This document shows positions 16,691 to 24,244 of a stretch of 64,000 nt of DNA, in pieces (within the stretch, counting starts at the first letter, position 1; the number at the start of each line of letters is the position of its first letter). The notes under the pieces are model-generated. The model saw only the letters and a program-made list of their open reading frames with translations. It made no database searches and was not told the DNA's origin. A program made the translations under genes and the position numbers. This DNA comes from CAWAYR01 sp050250875 (lineage in GTDB: Bacteria; Acidobacteriota; Vicinamibacteria; Vicinamibacterales; UBA2999). The stretch covers positions 744,001 to 808,000 of the forward strand of contig JBFWNV010000001.1 in NCBI GenBank assembly GCA_050250875.1. Direction: 5' to 3'.

Positions 16691-18337
16691 TCAGCGCGAC
16701 GCCGCGTCGAGACGGTAGACGCGTACGACCCCGCCCTCGTCCTCCGACGCCGTCATCGGGGTGACCCCGGCATGGACCTCGAGGGCCTCGACGACGGCGT
16801 CGAACGCCGCCGGGGTCGGGAAGTACTGCGCGTGCACCAGCAGGTAGCCGGCGCCCGCCGCCCGCATCGCCTGCAGTGAACGGGCATCCGGAAACGCCGC
16901 CGTCCGCTCGAGCAGCTGCGCGTAGGTCGGGGGATAGAAGCCGCTGTTGCCGTTCAGCAGCCGGTGCCGGTGATACTGCGCGAAGTACTGATAGTCGGCC
17001 TCGACGCCCGGCAAGGTGTCGAGGGTCGGCAGGGGGGCGTGGACGATCACGCTCGGCGGCAGCGTCGCCAGCCATTGGTAGACGGGCGGAGGCCCTGGCG
17101 GCATCGCCCGGACGGCGTGCACGCTCGCATGCTCGGCGGCGACGGCGGCCAGCAGCGCGGCCGCGAGCCACGGGGCGGCGGTCAGGCCGCCCAGGTGGCG
17201 GGCCAGGTTGGCGGCGCCGATCGCCGCCAGCAGGGCCACACACAACAGCGTCACCATGCCGAACCTCGCCGGCACGCGCAGACCACGATACGGCGCCAGC
17301 CGGCGCAGCCACGGATAGGTCCAGCCGCCGACCCCCATCGACGCATCGGCCGTCACCAGCGCCCCCACCGCCAGCGCCAACGTCCACGGCGCCGCCGGCG
17401 TCAGCGCCGCCGAGACGGCGAGCCCCGAAGCGATGACGCCCGGCGCCAGCCGACGTTCCGCGCCGTCGGGCGTCGCGCCCCACCCCCACAGGCGATTCGC
17501 GGGTGGATACGACCCGTAGCTGTCGAGATCGGCGCTGTAGTACTCGACCTCGAAATCCGGGCGATCGCCGACCACGGCGCGCGCGCGCTGATACGGCACG
17601 GCGTAGAGCGCGGCGACCATCGCCGCCGCCGCCACCCAGCCGGCACCACGCACGACGACGGGCCACGGCAGCCGCGGCCGGGACCGGAGCCACTCGACGG
17701 CGGCCAGCAGCGGCCAGATGGTCAGCAGGAACACGCCGTAGTAGATGCAGGTCAGGAACTGGCCGGCCAGTGCCGCCCCGGCCAGCCGCACGCCGCGCCG
17801 ATCGCCGCCGAGCCACCGGACGGCGCCGAGCACGGCCAGCGGCATGGCCGCCGTCCAGAGCAGCTCGAGGTGCATCACGTGCTCGATCCGGCTCGGCGCG
17901 GTGGCGAAGATCGCGGCCGCGGCGAGCCCGCCGAACCGGCTGCCGGTGATCGCCCGGGCACAGGCGTAGGCGACCAGGCCGGCGGTCAGGTACGACGCCC
18001 AGACGAGCGCGTTGTAGACCACCACCACGGGCGCGCCGAGCCACACGAACGGCGCCGCCGCCAGCGCCTGCAGCGGCACGGCATCGGAGAACAGCAGCAC
18101 GTCACGGGCGGGCGTGAAGATGTTGCCGTCGAACAACCCGCCCGGACCGGCGCCGGCGAGATTGCGCGCCCACTGGTAGAGCCGCCAGGACGAGAACAGC
18201 GGATCCTGGTGGGCCGGCACCAGCCACGGGCTGGTCGCCAGCGGCCAGGTCGCCGCCACGGTCGCGGCGGCGACGACGAAGGCGGCGAGCGCCCACTCGG
18301 CGACGACGCCCCAACGGCCCGGCGGCGGCGCGGTCAC
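16691..18337 (-). CDS. Polytopic membrane protein, GT-C glycosyltransferase-like
   Basis: The 548-residue protein has about 10-12 hydrophobic helices and a soluble C-terminal part of about 130 residues. An N-terminal stretch with LATSPWLVPAHQDPLFSSW resembles the first periplasmic loop of GT-C membrane glycosyltransferases, where acidic residues bind the metal or lipid donor. That assignment is by overall layout, not by a decisive motif. The GTG start at 18337 overlaps the stop of the MerR-type gene by 4 nt (GTGA), so it is translated with it. A possible role is transfer of sugars from lipid carriers in the inner membrane. Confidence 0.7.
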   Translation of the reverse strand: MTAPPPGRWGVVAEWALAAFVVAAATVAATWPLATSPWLVPAHQDPLFSSWRLYQWARNLAGAGPGGLFDGNIFTPARDVLLFSDAVPLQALAAAPFVWLGAPVVVVYNALVWASYLTAGLVAYACARAITGSRFGGLAAAAIFATAPSRIEHVMHLELLWTAAMPLAVLGAVRWLGGDRRGVRLAGAALAGQFLTCIYYGVFLLTIWPLLAAVEWLRSRPRLPWPVVVRGAGWVAAAAMVAALYAVPYQRARAVVGDRPDFEVEYYSADLDSYGSYPPANRLWGWGATPDGAERRLAPGVIASGLAVSAALTPAAPWTLALAVGALVTADASMGVGGWTYPWLRRLAPYRGLRVPARFGMVTLLCVALLAAIGAANLARHLGGLTAAPWLAAALLAAVAAEHASVHAVRAMPPGPPPVYQWLATLPPSVIVHAPLPTLDTLPGVEADYQYFAQYHRHRLLNGNSGFYPPTYAQLLERTAAFPDARSLQAMRAAGAGYLLVHAQYFPTPAAFDAVVEALEVHAGVTPMTASEDEGGVVRVYRLDAASR

Positions 18338-18837
18338 GAACGTGCGGCCGCGGCCCCGCGCGCCCGCGCGGATGGCGCCTTGGCCTTCGGCCGCGCGTGG
18401 TGCTCGCGAGCCGTCACCTGCCGCAGCCGCGGTTCCTGCCCGAGCACGAGCAGCGGCTGACGCGGGTTGTCGAGCACGTTGAAGTACTCTCCCGATTCGG
18501 TGCGGGCGTAGATGTCGTCGCCGTCGAGGAACAGCGTCACCGGGCCGCCGCCTTCGATCGCCTCGAAGAGCCGGACCTTGAAACGCGAGCGCAGCACGGC
18601 GAGCAGTCGGCGCAGCCGCGCCAGCGAGAAGCCGCGCCGGCGCAGGTCGGCCAGGACCATCAGCTCGAGCAGCTCCACGGTCGTGTAGCGGCGCTCGGTG
18701 AAGCCGCCGGCCGCCGTGCGATGCGTCGGAATCGACGGCGCGTACATGCCCCGGCGATCCCACCACTGGAGCTGCTTGGCGGTGAGCCCGGTCTGGGCGG
18801 CCACCTCCCGCGACGAGTAATGCTTCTTCAGCTTCAC
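18334..18837 (-). CDS. MerR-family transcriptional regulator
   Basis: The 167-residue protein begins with a MerR-type winged helix-turn-helix: YSSREVAAQTGLTAKQLQWW, RYTTVELLEL, and a helix with RRRGFSLARLRRLL. Instead of a dimerisation coiled coil plus ligand domain it continues into a short segment (GPVTLFLDGDDIYARTESGE, FNVLDNPRQPLLVL) resembling the small DUF433/antitoxin-like fold, then a basic Ala/Arg tail of about 25 residues. The GTG start overlaps the stop of the pterin dehydratase gene, and its stop overlaps the membrane-protein gene. Ligand and target genes are unknown. Confidence 0.75.
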   Translation of the reverse strand: MKLKKHYSSREVAAQTGLTAKQLQWWDRRGMYAPSIPTHRTAAGGFTERRYTTVELLELMVLADLRRRGFSLARLRRLLAVLRSRFKVRLFEAIEGGGPVTLFLDGDDIYARTESGEYFNVLDNPRQPLLVLGQEPRLRQVTAREHHARPKAKAPSARARGAAAARS

Positions 18838-19127
18838 CGCGGTCCCGAGACGGCTTCGGCGCTGGCCGCGCCGGCGAAGTCCTTCGCGGTGATCCCGCCG
18901 GCGCTGTGGGTGGTGAACGTGACGACGACGCGGCGGTAGAGGATCGTCAGATCGGGATGATGATCGGCGGCCTCGCTCGGCGCCACGAGCCGCGAGGCGA
19001 ACGCCACCGCCTCGGGGAATCCGGCGAACGTGAACTCCTTGACGATGGCCGAGCCGGCGCGCCGCCAGCCGGGAAGGGCCTCGAGCCGGGCGGCGATCGC
19101 GGCGTCCGACAGCAGGGCCGTCGACAT
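18834..19127 (-). CDS. phhB: Pterin-4a-carbinolamine dehydratase
   Basis: The 97-residue protein has the length and active-site motif of the family: DHHPDLTILYRRVVVTFTTH with the paired histidines, and an N-terminal LPGWRR. The enzyme dehydrates 4a-hydroxytetrahydrobiopterin so that the pterin cofactor of aromatic amino acid hydroxylases can be recycled. No phenylalanine hydroxylase gene is in the window; in bacteria lacking it the protein may serve molybdopterin or other pterin chemistry. The ATG at 19127 has a TAGACT box 7 nt upstream. It is first gene of a three-gene operon with 4-nt overlaps. The symbol is by family only. Confidence 0.88.
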   Translation of the reverse strand: MSTALLSDAAIAARLEALPGWRRAGSAIVKEFTFAGFPEAVAFASRLVAPSEAADHHPDLTILYRRVVVTFTTHSAGGITAKDFAGAASAEAVSGPR

Positions 19128-19134
19128 GGGACGC

Positions 19135-19140
19135 AGTCTA
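19135..19140 (-). promoter_or_regulatory. -10 box (TAGACT) of the pterin dehydratase operon
   Basis: On the minus strand TAGACT is followed by 7 nt (GCGTCCC) and the ATG at 19127, a leaderless arrangement. It overlaps the last codons of thiO. Confidence 0.45.
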
Positions 19141-20256
19141 CAACCGACCCGCGCGGGCCGGCGCCAGTGCGGTCAGGGCCGGATCGGGCGACGCCCCGCC
19201 GACGATGCCGGCGACCAGCGCGGCCGTCAGCGGCGCCAGCAGTGCGCCGTTGCGGTAGTGCCCGCAGGCGTAGACGAGGCCGGGCATCACCGCCGAGCGG
19301 CCGACGTAGGGCAGGTCGTCGGGTGAGGCCGGCCGGAGGCCGCGCCGAGCCTCGACAAACGTCGCGCCGGCCAGTGCCGGTACGAGGGCGATGGCGGCGT
19401 CGAGCAGCCCGGCAACGCCGCTGGCCGTGGCGCGCTCGTCGAAGCCGACGTCCTCGGAGGTGGCACCCACGAAGATGGTGCCGTCGCTCCAGGGCACCAG
19501 ATACACGTCGGCGCCCCAGACGACGTGACGCAGGGTGTCGGGCGGCGCGCCGAGGTGCAGCAACTGGCCGCGGATGGGCCGGACCGGCGCCGCCGTGCCG
19601 CCGGGCGGCACCAGACCGGCCGCCCAGCTGCCGACGGCCATCACGACCTGCCGCGCCCGCAGCGGCCCGGCATCGGTGTGCACGACCACGTCGTCGCCGT
19701 CGCTGGCCAGCCGCGACGCGGCCATCGCACTCGCCACCTCGACACCCCGCCGGGCGAGTGCAGCGGCCAGCGCCGCGGTGAGGGCCGGCACGTGCACGAC
19801 CGCATGCGCCGGAATCTGCCGGCCGCCGATGACGTGCGGGCCGAGGTTCGGCTCCCGGTCGGTCAGGACCGCCGCATCGAGCCAGTGGCTCTCGACGCCC
19901 TCGGCCGCCAGCTCCACCGAGGAGCGTTCGAGCGCCGCGCGGTGGTCGGGACTCGTGGCCACTTCGAGGGTGCCGAGCCGCTGGAACTCGACGGCGAGGC
20001 CCGAGGCGGCGACGACACGCTCGACGAATGCCGGATAGGCCTCGAGCGACCGCCGGCCGAGCGACCGCAGCACCGGGGAGCCGTGGCCCTCGACCGATGG
20101 CGCCAGCACCCCCGCCGAGGCCTGCGACGCGCCGGCGCCCGGCGCGCGCGCGTCGATCACCCGCACCTGCATGCCGGCCTCGGCCAGCTCGAACGCCACC
20201 GCGCAGCCGATGACGCCGGCGCCGATGACGACCACGTCGGATTCGAGCCGCGACAC
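19138..20256 (-). CDS. thiO: Glycine oxidase ThiO-type FAD amine oxidase
   Basis: The 372-residue protein has the GxGxxG FAD motif (VVIGAGVIGCAVAFELAEAG) at the N-terminus, IRGQLLHLGAP in the middle, and the C-terminal GLRPASPDDLPYVGRS and ACGHYRNGALLAP segments that mark ThiO. ThiO oxidises glycine to iminoglyoxylate for the thiazole ring of thiamine. No other thi genes are adjacent, so a general D-amino-acid or sarcosine oxidase role is possible. The GTG at 20256 is chosen because a TACAGT box lies 6 nt upstream; the longer start at 20319 runs into a repeat element. Confidence 0.82.
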   Translation of the reverse strand: MSRLESDVVVIGAGVIGCAVAFELAEAGMQVRVIDARAPGAGASQASAGVLAPSVEGHGSPVLRSLGRRSLEAYPAFVERVVAASGLAVEFQRLGTLEVATSPDHRAALERSSVELAAEGVESHWLDAAVLTDREPNLGPHVIGGRQIPAHAVVHVPALTAALAAALARRGVEVASAMAASRLASDGDDVVVHTDAGPLRARQVVMAVGSWAAGLVPPGGTAAPVRPIRGQLLHLGAPPDTLRHVVWGADVYLVPWSDGTIFVGATSEDVGFDERATASGVAGLLDAAIALVPALAGATFVEARRGLRPASPDDLPYVGRSAVMPGLVYACGHYRNGALLAPLTAALVAGIVGGASPDPALTALAPARAGRL

Positions 20257-20262
20257 CCAATA

Positions 20263-20268
20263 ACTGTA
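20263..20268 (-). promoter_or_regulatory. -10 box (TACAGT) of thiO
   Basis: TACAGT on the minus strand, then TATTGG, then the GTG start at 20256. The spacing indicates a leaderless transcript. Confidence 0.45.
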
Positions 20269-20288
20269 ACGCGGCTCGAATCCGTTGA

Positions 20289-20412
20289 AGGGACCGGGGA
20301 CCAGGGACCAGGGAGGCACTTGTCACGCTTCGCGTGCGAGCCTCCATCGTGAACGTGTGACAGTTCGAGGGTCTCTTCCCTGGTCCCTGGTCCCCGATCC
20401 CTGGTCCCTTCG
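20289..20412. repeat. Heptad-armed intergenic repeat element C
   Basis: The left arm (about 20289-20314) is made of GGGACCA/GGGACCG 7-mers and the right arm (about 20379-20408) of the inverted TGGTCCC units. The core includes GTCACGCTTCGCGTGCGAG and GTGTGACAG followed by TCTCTTCC. It sits between the receptor gene and thiO, both on the minus strand. Confidence 0.72.
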
Positions 20413-20416
20413 CTCG

Positions 20417-23056
20417 TCAGAACGAGATCGTGGCTCCGACTTCCAGCCGCCGCGCCGGCGCCGCCGACGTCGCCGTGCCGAAGAAGGGCGACAGCACGTT
20501 GCCGACGAAGGTGTTGTAGTTCGTCCGGTTGAAGAGGTTCTGCGCGCTCACGTAGAGGTCGAGGCGGTAACGCGAATTCGACCCCTCCATGATGAACATC
20601 TGCGGGCCGTCGCCGCCGCCACCGCCCGGGCCGCCGGGTCCGCGCTGCATCGCGGCACCGCCGGCGGGAGGCGGCGGCGGAGCCGTGCCCATCGGCACGC
20701 CTTCGGGACCGCCGCTCAGCAGGCCGCCGAGGTTGATCGACTTGGTCAGCCGCAGGTCGGCGGTGATCTGGCCGGCGCCGCGTTCGCTGTTGCGCGAGAC
20801 CCCGGCCGGCCGGTCGTTGAACACCGTGTCGCCGTTGTCGTCGAGCCCGGTGGTCACGTTGTAGGGCCGCCCCGACAGGAAGCGGGTGTTGAGCCCGACC
20901 CGCAGGTTGTACGGCAGCGGGAAGTTGACCATCACGAACAGACGGTGGCGGATGTCGTCGGCGGCCGGCCCCCAGTCGATGTCGGGGTTGGTCGAGTCGG
21001 ACGGCAGGCTGAGCACCGAGTCGGCATGGGTGCGGGTGTTGGCGTACTGATACATCAGGTTGGTGAAGATACGCCGGCTCGGCACCCGCCAGTTGAGGCC
21101 GACGGTGACGCGGTCCTGCGCGCGCCGCCCCGTCGAGGTGATCTCGGAGACGTTGCCCACCGCCGGGTCGGGCCGCACGCCGTTGACCGGCGCGTTGACG
21201 TTGACCGAGCGCAGGATGCTGTAACCGCGCGTGAACATGTAATCGGCGCGCAGGCCCACCGTCGCGGTGAGGTTCTTGTCGAAGCCGATCGACGCCTGCT
21301 GGACCAGCGGCTGGTCGAGCGAGTCGGCCACCTGGATGCGGCTGTCCGGCAGCGCCGTGCCGGTGCCGGCGGCGCTGAGCGGATAGATCGGGTTCAGGAT
21401 GATCTCGTCGTATTGCCGCACGCCGTCCACGCGCAGGGTCTGCTCGTAGGTGTTGCTCTCGAACCAGTCGTAGAACACGCCCCAGCCGCCGCGGACGTTG
21501 GTCCTGGCGACCGTCCAGGTGAAGGCGGCGCGCGGCGCCAGGTTCCACTTGTCGTCGTAGTTGGTCTGCACTTCCTGGCGCAGCCCCAGGCTCACCTGGA
21601 GGTTCTTCGTCAGTCGGAAGTCGTCCTGCACGTACCAGCCGGCCTCGACCTGGGAGTAGCCGACCCGGGGATCGCCGACGCGGCGCTGGAAGGTGCGGGC
21701 GAGACCGGCCTGGAAGTCGGCCAGGCTCGAGAAGGTGTAGCTGCCGTTGGCGTTGGTCTGCTGGGTGCTGTCCCACTGCCCGGCCTCGAACAGCAGCCCG
21801 GTGCGCAGGGCGTGCTTGCGGATGGTGAAGTCGAAGCTGCCGTCCACGACGAACTGCCGGCCGTCGCGCGTGCCGCTCTGCCCGGCTCCGCCGCCGGTGA
21901 AGGCGTCGAGCACACGCAGCGTCGGGTCGTTCGAGAGCGAGGTGTTCTCGGTGGTCGACTGGGTGAACTCGAACTTCAGCTCCGAGAACATGTTCCTGCT
22001 GATGACCCGGGTGTTGCGCAGGCGCAGCGTGTCGCGCACCGTGTCGCTGGCGTAGGCGCGCTCCAGTAGGTCGAAGTCGCCGACGCCGAGGTTGCTGCGG
22101 TCCTGGGTGCGGCGCTGGTACTCGGCGCGCAGCGAGTTGCCGGCACCGAGCGCCTGCTCGACGCGGATCGAGGCGTTGACGACGTCGTTGGGCCGGCGGA
22201 TCTGGTCGCGGACGTCGCCGCCGGGCGTGAGCGCCACGACGGTCTGCGAGTCGTAGGAGGCGTTGCCCTCGACCGAGAAGCTGACGCTGGTCTTGCCCTT
22301 GACGATCGGGCCCTGGCTGCTCGCCTGCACGCGCTTGACCTGCTCCGGCGGCCGGCTCGACGCGAACGCGTTGGTGGCGTTCATCGACTCGTCGCGGAAG
22401 CCGAAGGTGAGGCGGCTGCGCCACGCGCCCATGCCCGGCTTGGTGATGACCTCGACGCGGACCATGCCGGCGTCGTGGTACTCGGCGGCGTAGGAGTTGC
22501 TGCGGAAGCGGATCTGCTGGATCTGATCCTTCGGCGGCAGCCGGCCGCCGCCGAAGCCGTCGACGAAGATCTGGGCGCCGGGGCCGGCCATCTGCGCCAG
22601 CTGCTCGGCCATCTCGTCGGGGTCGTCGGAGAGCGCGTCGATCTCCTCCTGGCTGAGCGTGGTGGTGAAGCCGTTGTCGCGGCGCTCCGACGCGTCCACC
22701 TCCGAGACCGTGACTTCCTCCTCGATGGCGAGCGGCAGTGTGAGGGTCACCTGGTTGCCGCCGCGCCGCACCGTGACGCCGCGGCTGGTCGGCCGGAACG
22801 CCGCCATCTCGGCCCGCACCTCGTAGGTGCCGGGCGCCAGGTCGGTGGCCGTGGCCACGCCGCGCTCGTCCACGGCCAGGGTACGCGCCACGCCGTCGGG
22901 CCCGATCAGCACGACACTGGCCCCCGGCAGCACCGCCGCCGTCTCGTCCTGGACGGTGACGCGCAGCGAGGCGCGTTCCTGCGCCACGGCGGGCGCCGCC
23001 ACCGCGACCAGCGCGGCGGCGACCACACCGACGACCCACGACCGACGATTCCGCAT
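20417..23056 (-). CDS. Oar-like TonB-dependent receptor with carboxypeptidase-regulatory-like plug region
   Basis: The 879-residue protein has a signal peptide (MRNRRSWVVGVVAAALVAVA to VAQ). Next is a carboxypeptidase-regulatory-like domain (residues about 30-110: LRVTVQDETAAVLPGASV, APGTYEVRAEMAAFRPTSRG), then a plug-like segment with QIFVDGFGGGRLPPKDQIQQ and EVITKPG. The long C-terminal beta-barrel ends in phenylalanine. Acidobacterial Oar-like receptors of this kind import unknown ligands across the outer membrane with TonB energy. A Pro/Gly-rich loop near residue 815 is probably surface-exposed. The start at 23056 is preferred over GTG 23089. It lies 34 nt behind the LolA-like gene, so one operon is likely. 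Confidence 0.85.
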   Translation of the reverse strand: MRNRRSWVVGVVAAALVAVAAPAVAQERASLRVTVQDETAAVLPGASVVLIGPDGVARTLAVDERGVATATDLAPGTYEVRAEMAAFRPTSRGVTVRRGGNQVTLTLPLAIEEEVTVSEVDASERRDNGFTTTLSQEEIDALSDDPDEMAEQLAQMAGPGAQIFVDGFGGGRLPPKDQIQQIRFRSNSYAAEYHDAGMVRVEVITKPGMGAWRSRLTFGFRDESMNATNAFASSRPPEQVKRVQASSQGPIVKGKTSVSFSVEGNASYDSQTVVALTPGGDVRDQIRRPNDVVNASIRVEQALGAGNSLRAEYQRRTQDRSNLGVGDFDLLERAYASDTVRDTLRLRNTRVISRNMFSELKFEFTQSTTENTSLSNDPTLRVLDAFTGGGAGQSGTRDGRQFVVDGSFDFTIRKHALRTGLLFEAGQWDSTQQTNANGSYTFSSLADFQAGLARTFQRRVGDPRVGYSQVEAGWYVQDDFRLTKNLQVSLGLRQEVQTNYDDKWNLAPRAAFTWTVARTNVRGGWGVFYDWFESNTYEQTLRVDGVRQYDEIILNPIYPLSAAGTGTALPDSRIQVADSLDQPLVQQASIGFDKNLTATVGLRADYMFTRGYSILRSVNVNAPVNGVRPDPAVGNVSEITSTGRRAQDRVTVGLNWRVPSRRIFTNLMYQYANTRTHADSVLSLPSDSTNPDIDWGPAADDIRHRLFVMVNFPLPYNLRVGLNTRFLSGRPYNVTTGLDDNGDTVFNDRPAGVSRNSERGAGQITADLRLTKSINLGGLLSGGPEGVPMGTAPPPPPAGGAAMQRGPGGPGGGGGDGPQMFIMEGSNSRYRLDLYVSAQNLFNRTNYNTFVGNVLSPFFGTATSAAPARRLEVGATISF

Positions 23057-23090
23057 GAACGACCCCGATCTCCTCACCACCTGCGCCACG

Positions 23091-24080
23091 CTACTTCTTG
23101 TCGAAGAAGTCGGCCTTCAGCGACGGATTGACCGTGATCTTCTCGACCGTCCACTCTTCCGACGGCGTGCCGTCGACCGAGAGCGTGATCTGCCTGGGGA
23201 ACTTCACGCCGTCGACCGCGGCGTAGTCGGCAAAGGCCATGCGCATCGCGCTCGGCGTCGGCGGCGGCATCGACTCCATGCGTCGCCGAATCTCCTCTTC
23301 GCTCGGCCGCTGGCCGCCAGGCCCACCCGGACCCGGGCCGACCCCGGCGCCGCCGGGACCGCCACGACCGCCGGGGCCGCCAGGACCGCGACGGCCGCCC
23401 GGGCCGCCCTGGATCATCATGCGCGGCCGCACCTCCTGATAGGTGAGCATCAACGGCAGGTGCGTCTGCTGATCGACGAACAGCCGCAGCGCCTGGCCGC
23501 GCACGTCCTTGATCTCGAGCATGTCCGCCTTGCCGTCGGGCGATTCGGCGACGCCGGCATAAGCGACCTCGCCGGCCGGTGCCGCCAGCAACGCGAACAT
23601 CCAGCGCTGCATCTCGGCGGTCAGGCGGGTGGTGCGCATCTTCTCGCGCGCCTCCTCGGTCATCTCGGCGCCGCCGGGACCTCGCATGATGACCTGCATC
23701 CCGCCGCCCATGCCGCCGCGGTTCTGGGTGTCTTCCCACGACGTGGCGCCGTTGACGGCGGTGATGCGCTCCACCGACATGCCTCCCGGGAACTCGGTGT
23801 CTTCGCTCTTGTGCATCCGATCGGGACCCTGCAGGGTCAGCACGACGGTGCCCTCGATCTGGCGCTGCCCCATCTCGCGGCGGAACGGCCCCTCGAAGGT
23901 GACCGCCTCGAGCTGCTCCGCCCTGGCACCGCCCAGGGCATGGCGCATCTCGGCCAGCACCTTGGCCGCCTGGTCGGCGGCCTGCTCGGCCGCGTACACC
24001 GGCAGGGGCACCACGCGATCGGTCCCCGGAGCGCCCACGCCCACCAGCATCGCCGCGCCCATCACCATCCACGCTCTCAT
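23091..24080 (-). CDS. Exported LolA-like protein with collagen-like insert
   Basis: The 329-residue protein has an N-terminal signal segment and segments (LEAVTFEGPFRREMGQRQIE, LRLFVDQQTHLPLMLTY, VDGVKFPRQITL) like outer-membrane lipoprotein-sorting or DUF4292-type half-barrels. Between residues about 228 and 262 it has a glycine/proline-rich GGP/GRG run of collagen-like composition, probably a flexible loop. Start: the ATG at 24080 follows GGAGGAG. It precedes the Oar-like receptor and may help its ligand or barrel handling; this is inference. It is divergent from the histidine kinase gene. Confidence 0.7.
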   Translation of the reverse strand: MRAWMVMGAAMLVGVGAPGTDRVVPLPVYAAEQAADQAAKVLAEMRHALGGARAEQLEAVTFEGPFRREMGQRQIEGTVVLTLQGPDRMHKSEDTEFPGGMSVERITAVNGATSWEDTQNRGGMGGGMQVIMRGPGGAEMTEEAREKMRTTRLTAEMQRWMFALLAAPAGEVAYAGVAESPDGKADMLEIKDVRGQALRLFVDQQTHLPLMLTYQEVRPRMMIQGGPGGRRGPGGPGGRGGPGGAGVGPGPGGPGGQRPSEEEIRRRMESMPPPTPSAMRMAFADYAAVDGVKFPRQITLSVDGTPSEEWTVEKITVNPSLKADFFDKK

Positions 24081-24152
24081 CACGTCTCCTCCGTTGCGCT
24101 CGGCGCCGCCGCGCGCCCTGTCGCTTCATTTTGACGGGAGCAACCGAGGGTT

Positions 24153-24193
24153 CGACGTTAAGCGTCGGCAAAGGGTTTGTTAAGGATGTTAAA
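24153..24193 (+). promoter_or_regulatory. Candidate response-regulator sites: three GTTAA repeats and a palindrome
   Basis: GTTAAG at 24157, GTTAAG at 24179 and GTTAAA at 24188 lie about 40-75 nt upstream of the histidine kinase -10 box. The first is inside the palindrome CGACGTTAAGCGTCG (24153-24167). The 22-nt spacing between the first two equals two helical turns, as expected for OmpR-type direct repeats. This locally AT-richer patch sits between divergent genes. Confidence 0.4.
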
Positions 24194-24231
24194 TGCGCGA
24201 TCAGGCCGATTTTCAGCGGTTTTTCGCGTGT

Positions 24232-24237
24232 TACACT
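24232..24237 (+). promoter_or_regulatory. -10 box (TACACT) of the histidine kinase operon
   Basis: TACACT ends 7 nt before the ATG at 24245, consistent with a leaderless start and against the in-frame ATG at 24131. Confidence 0.5.
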
Positions 24238-24244
24238 CCGGCCC

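Noticed and set aside
20157..23039. 960-residue minus-strand frame over the receptor gene
   Set aside because: It is the +1 shadow of the TonB-dependent receptor, with no signal peptide and no beta-barrel pattern.
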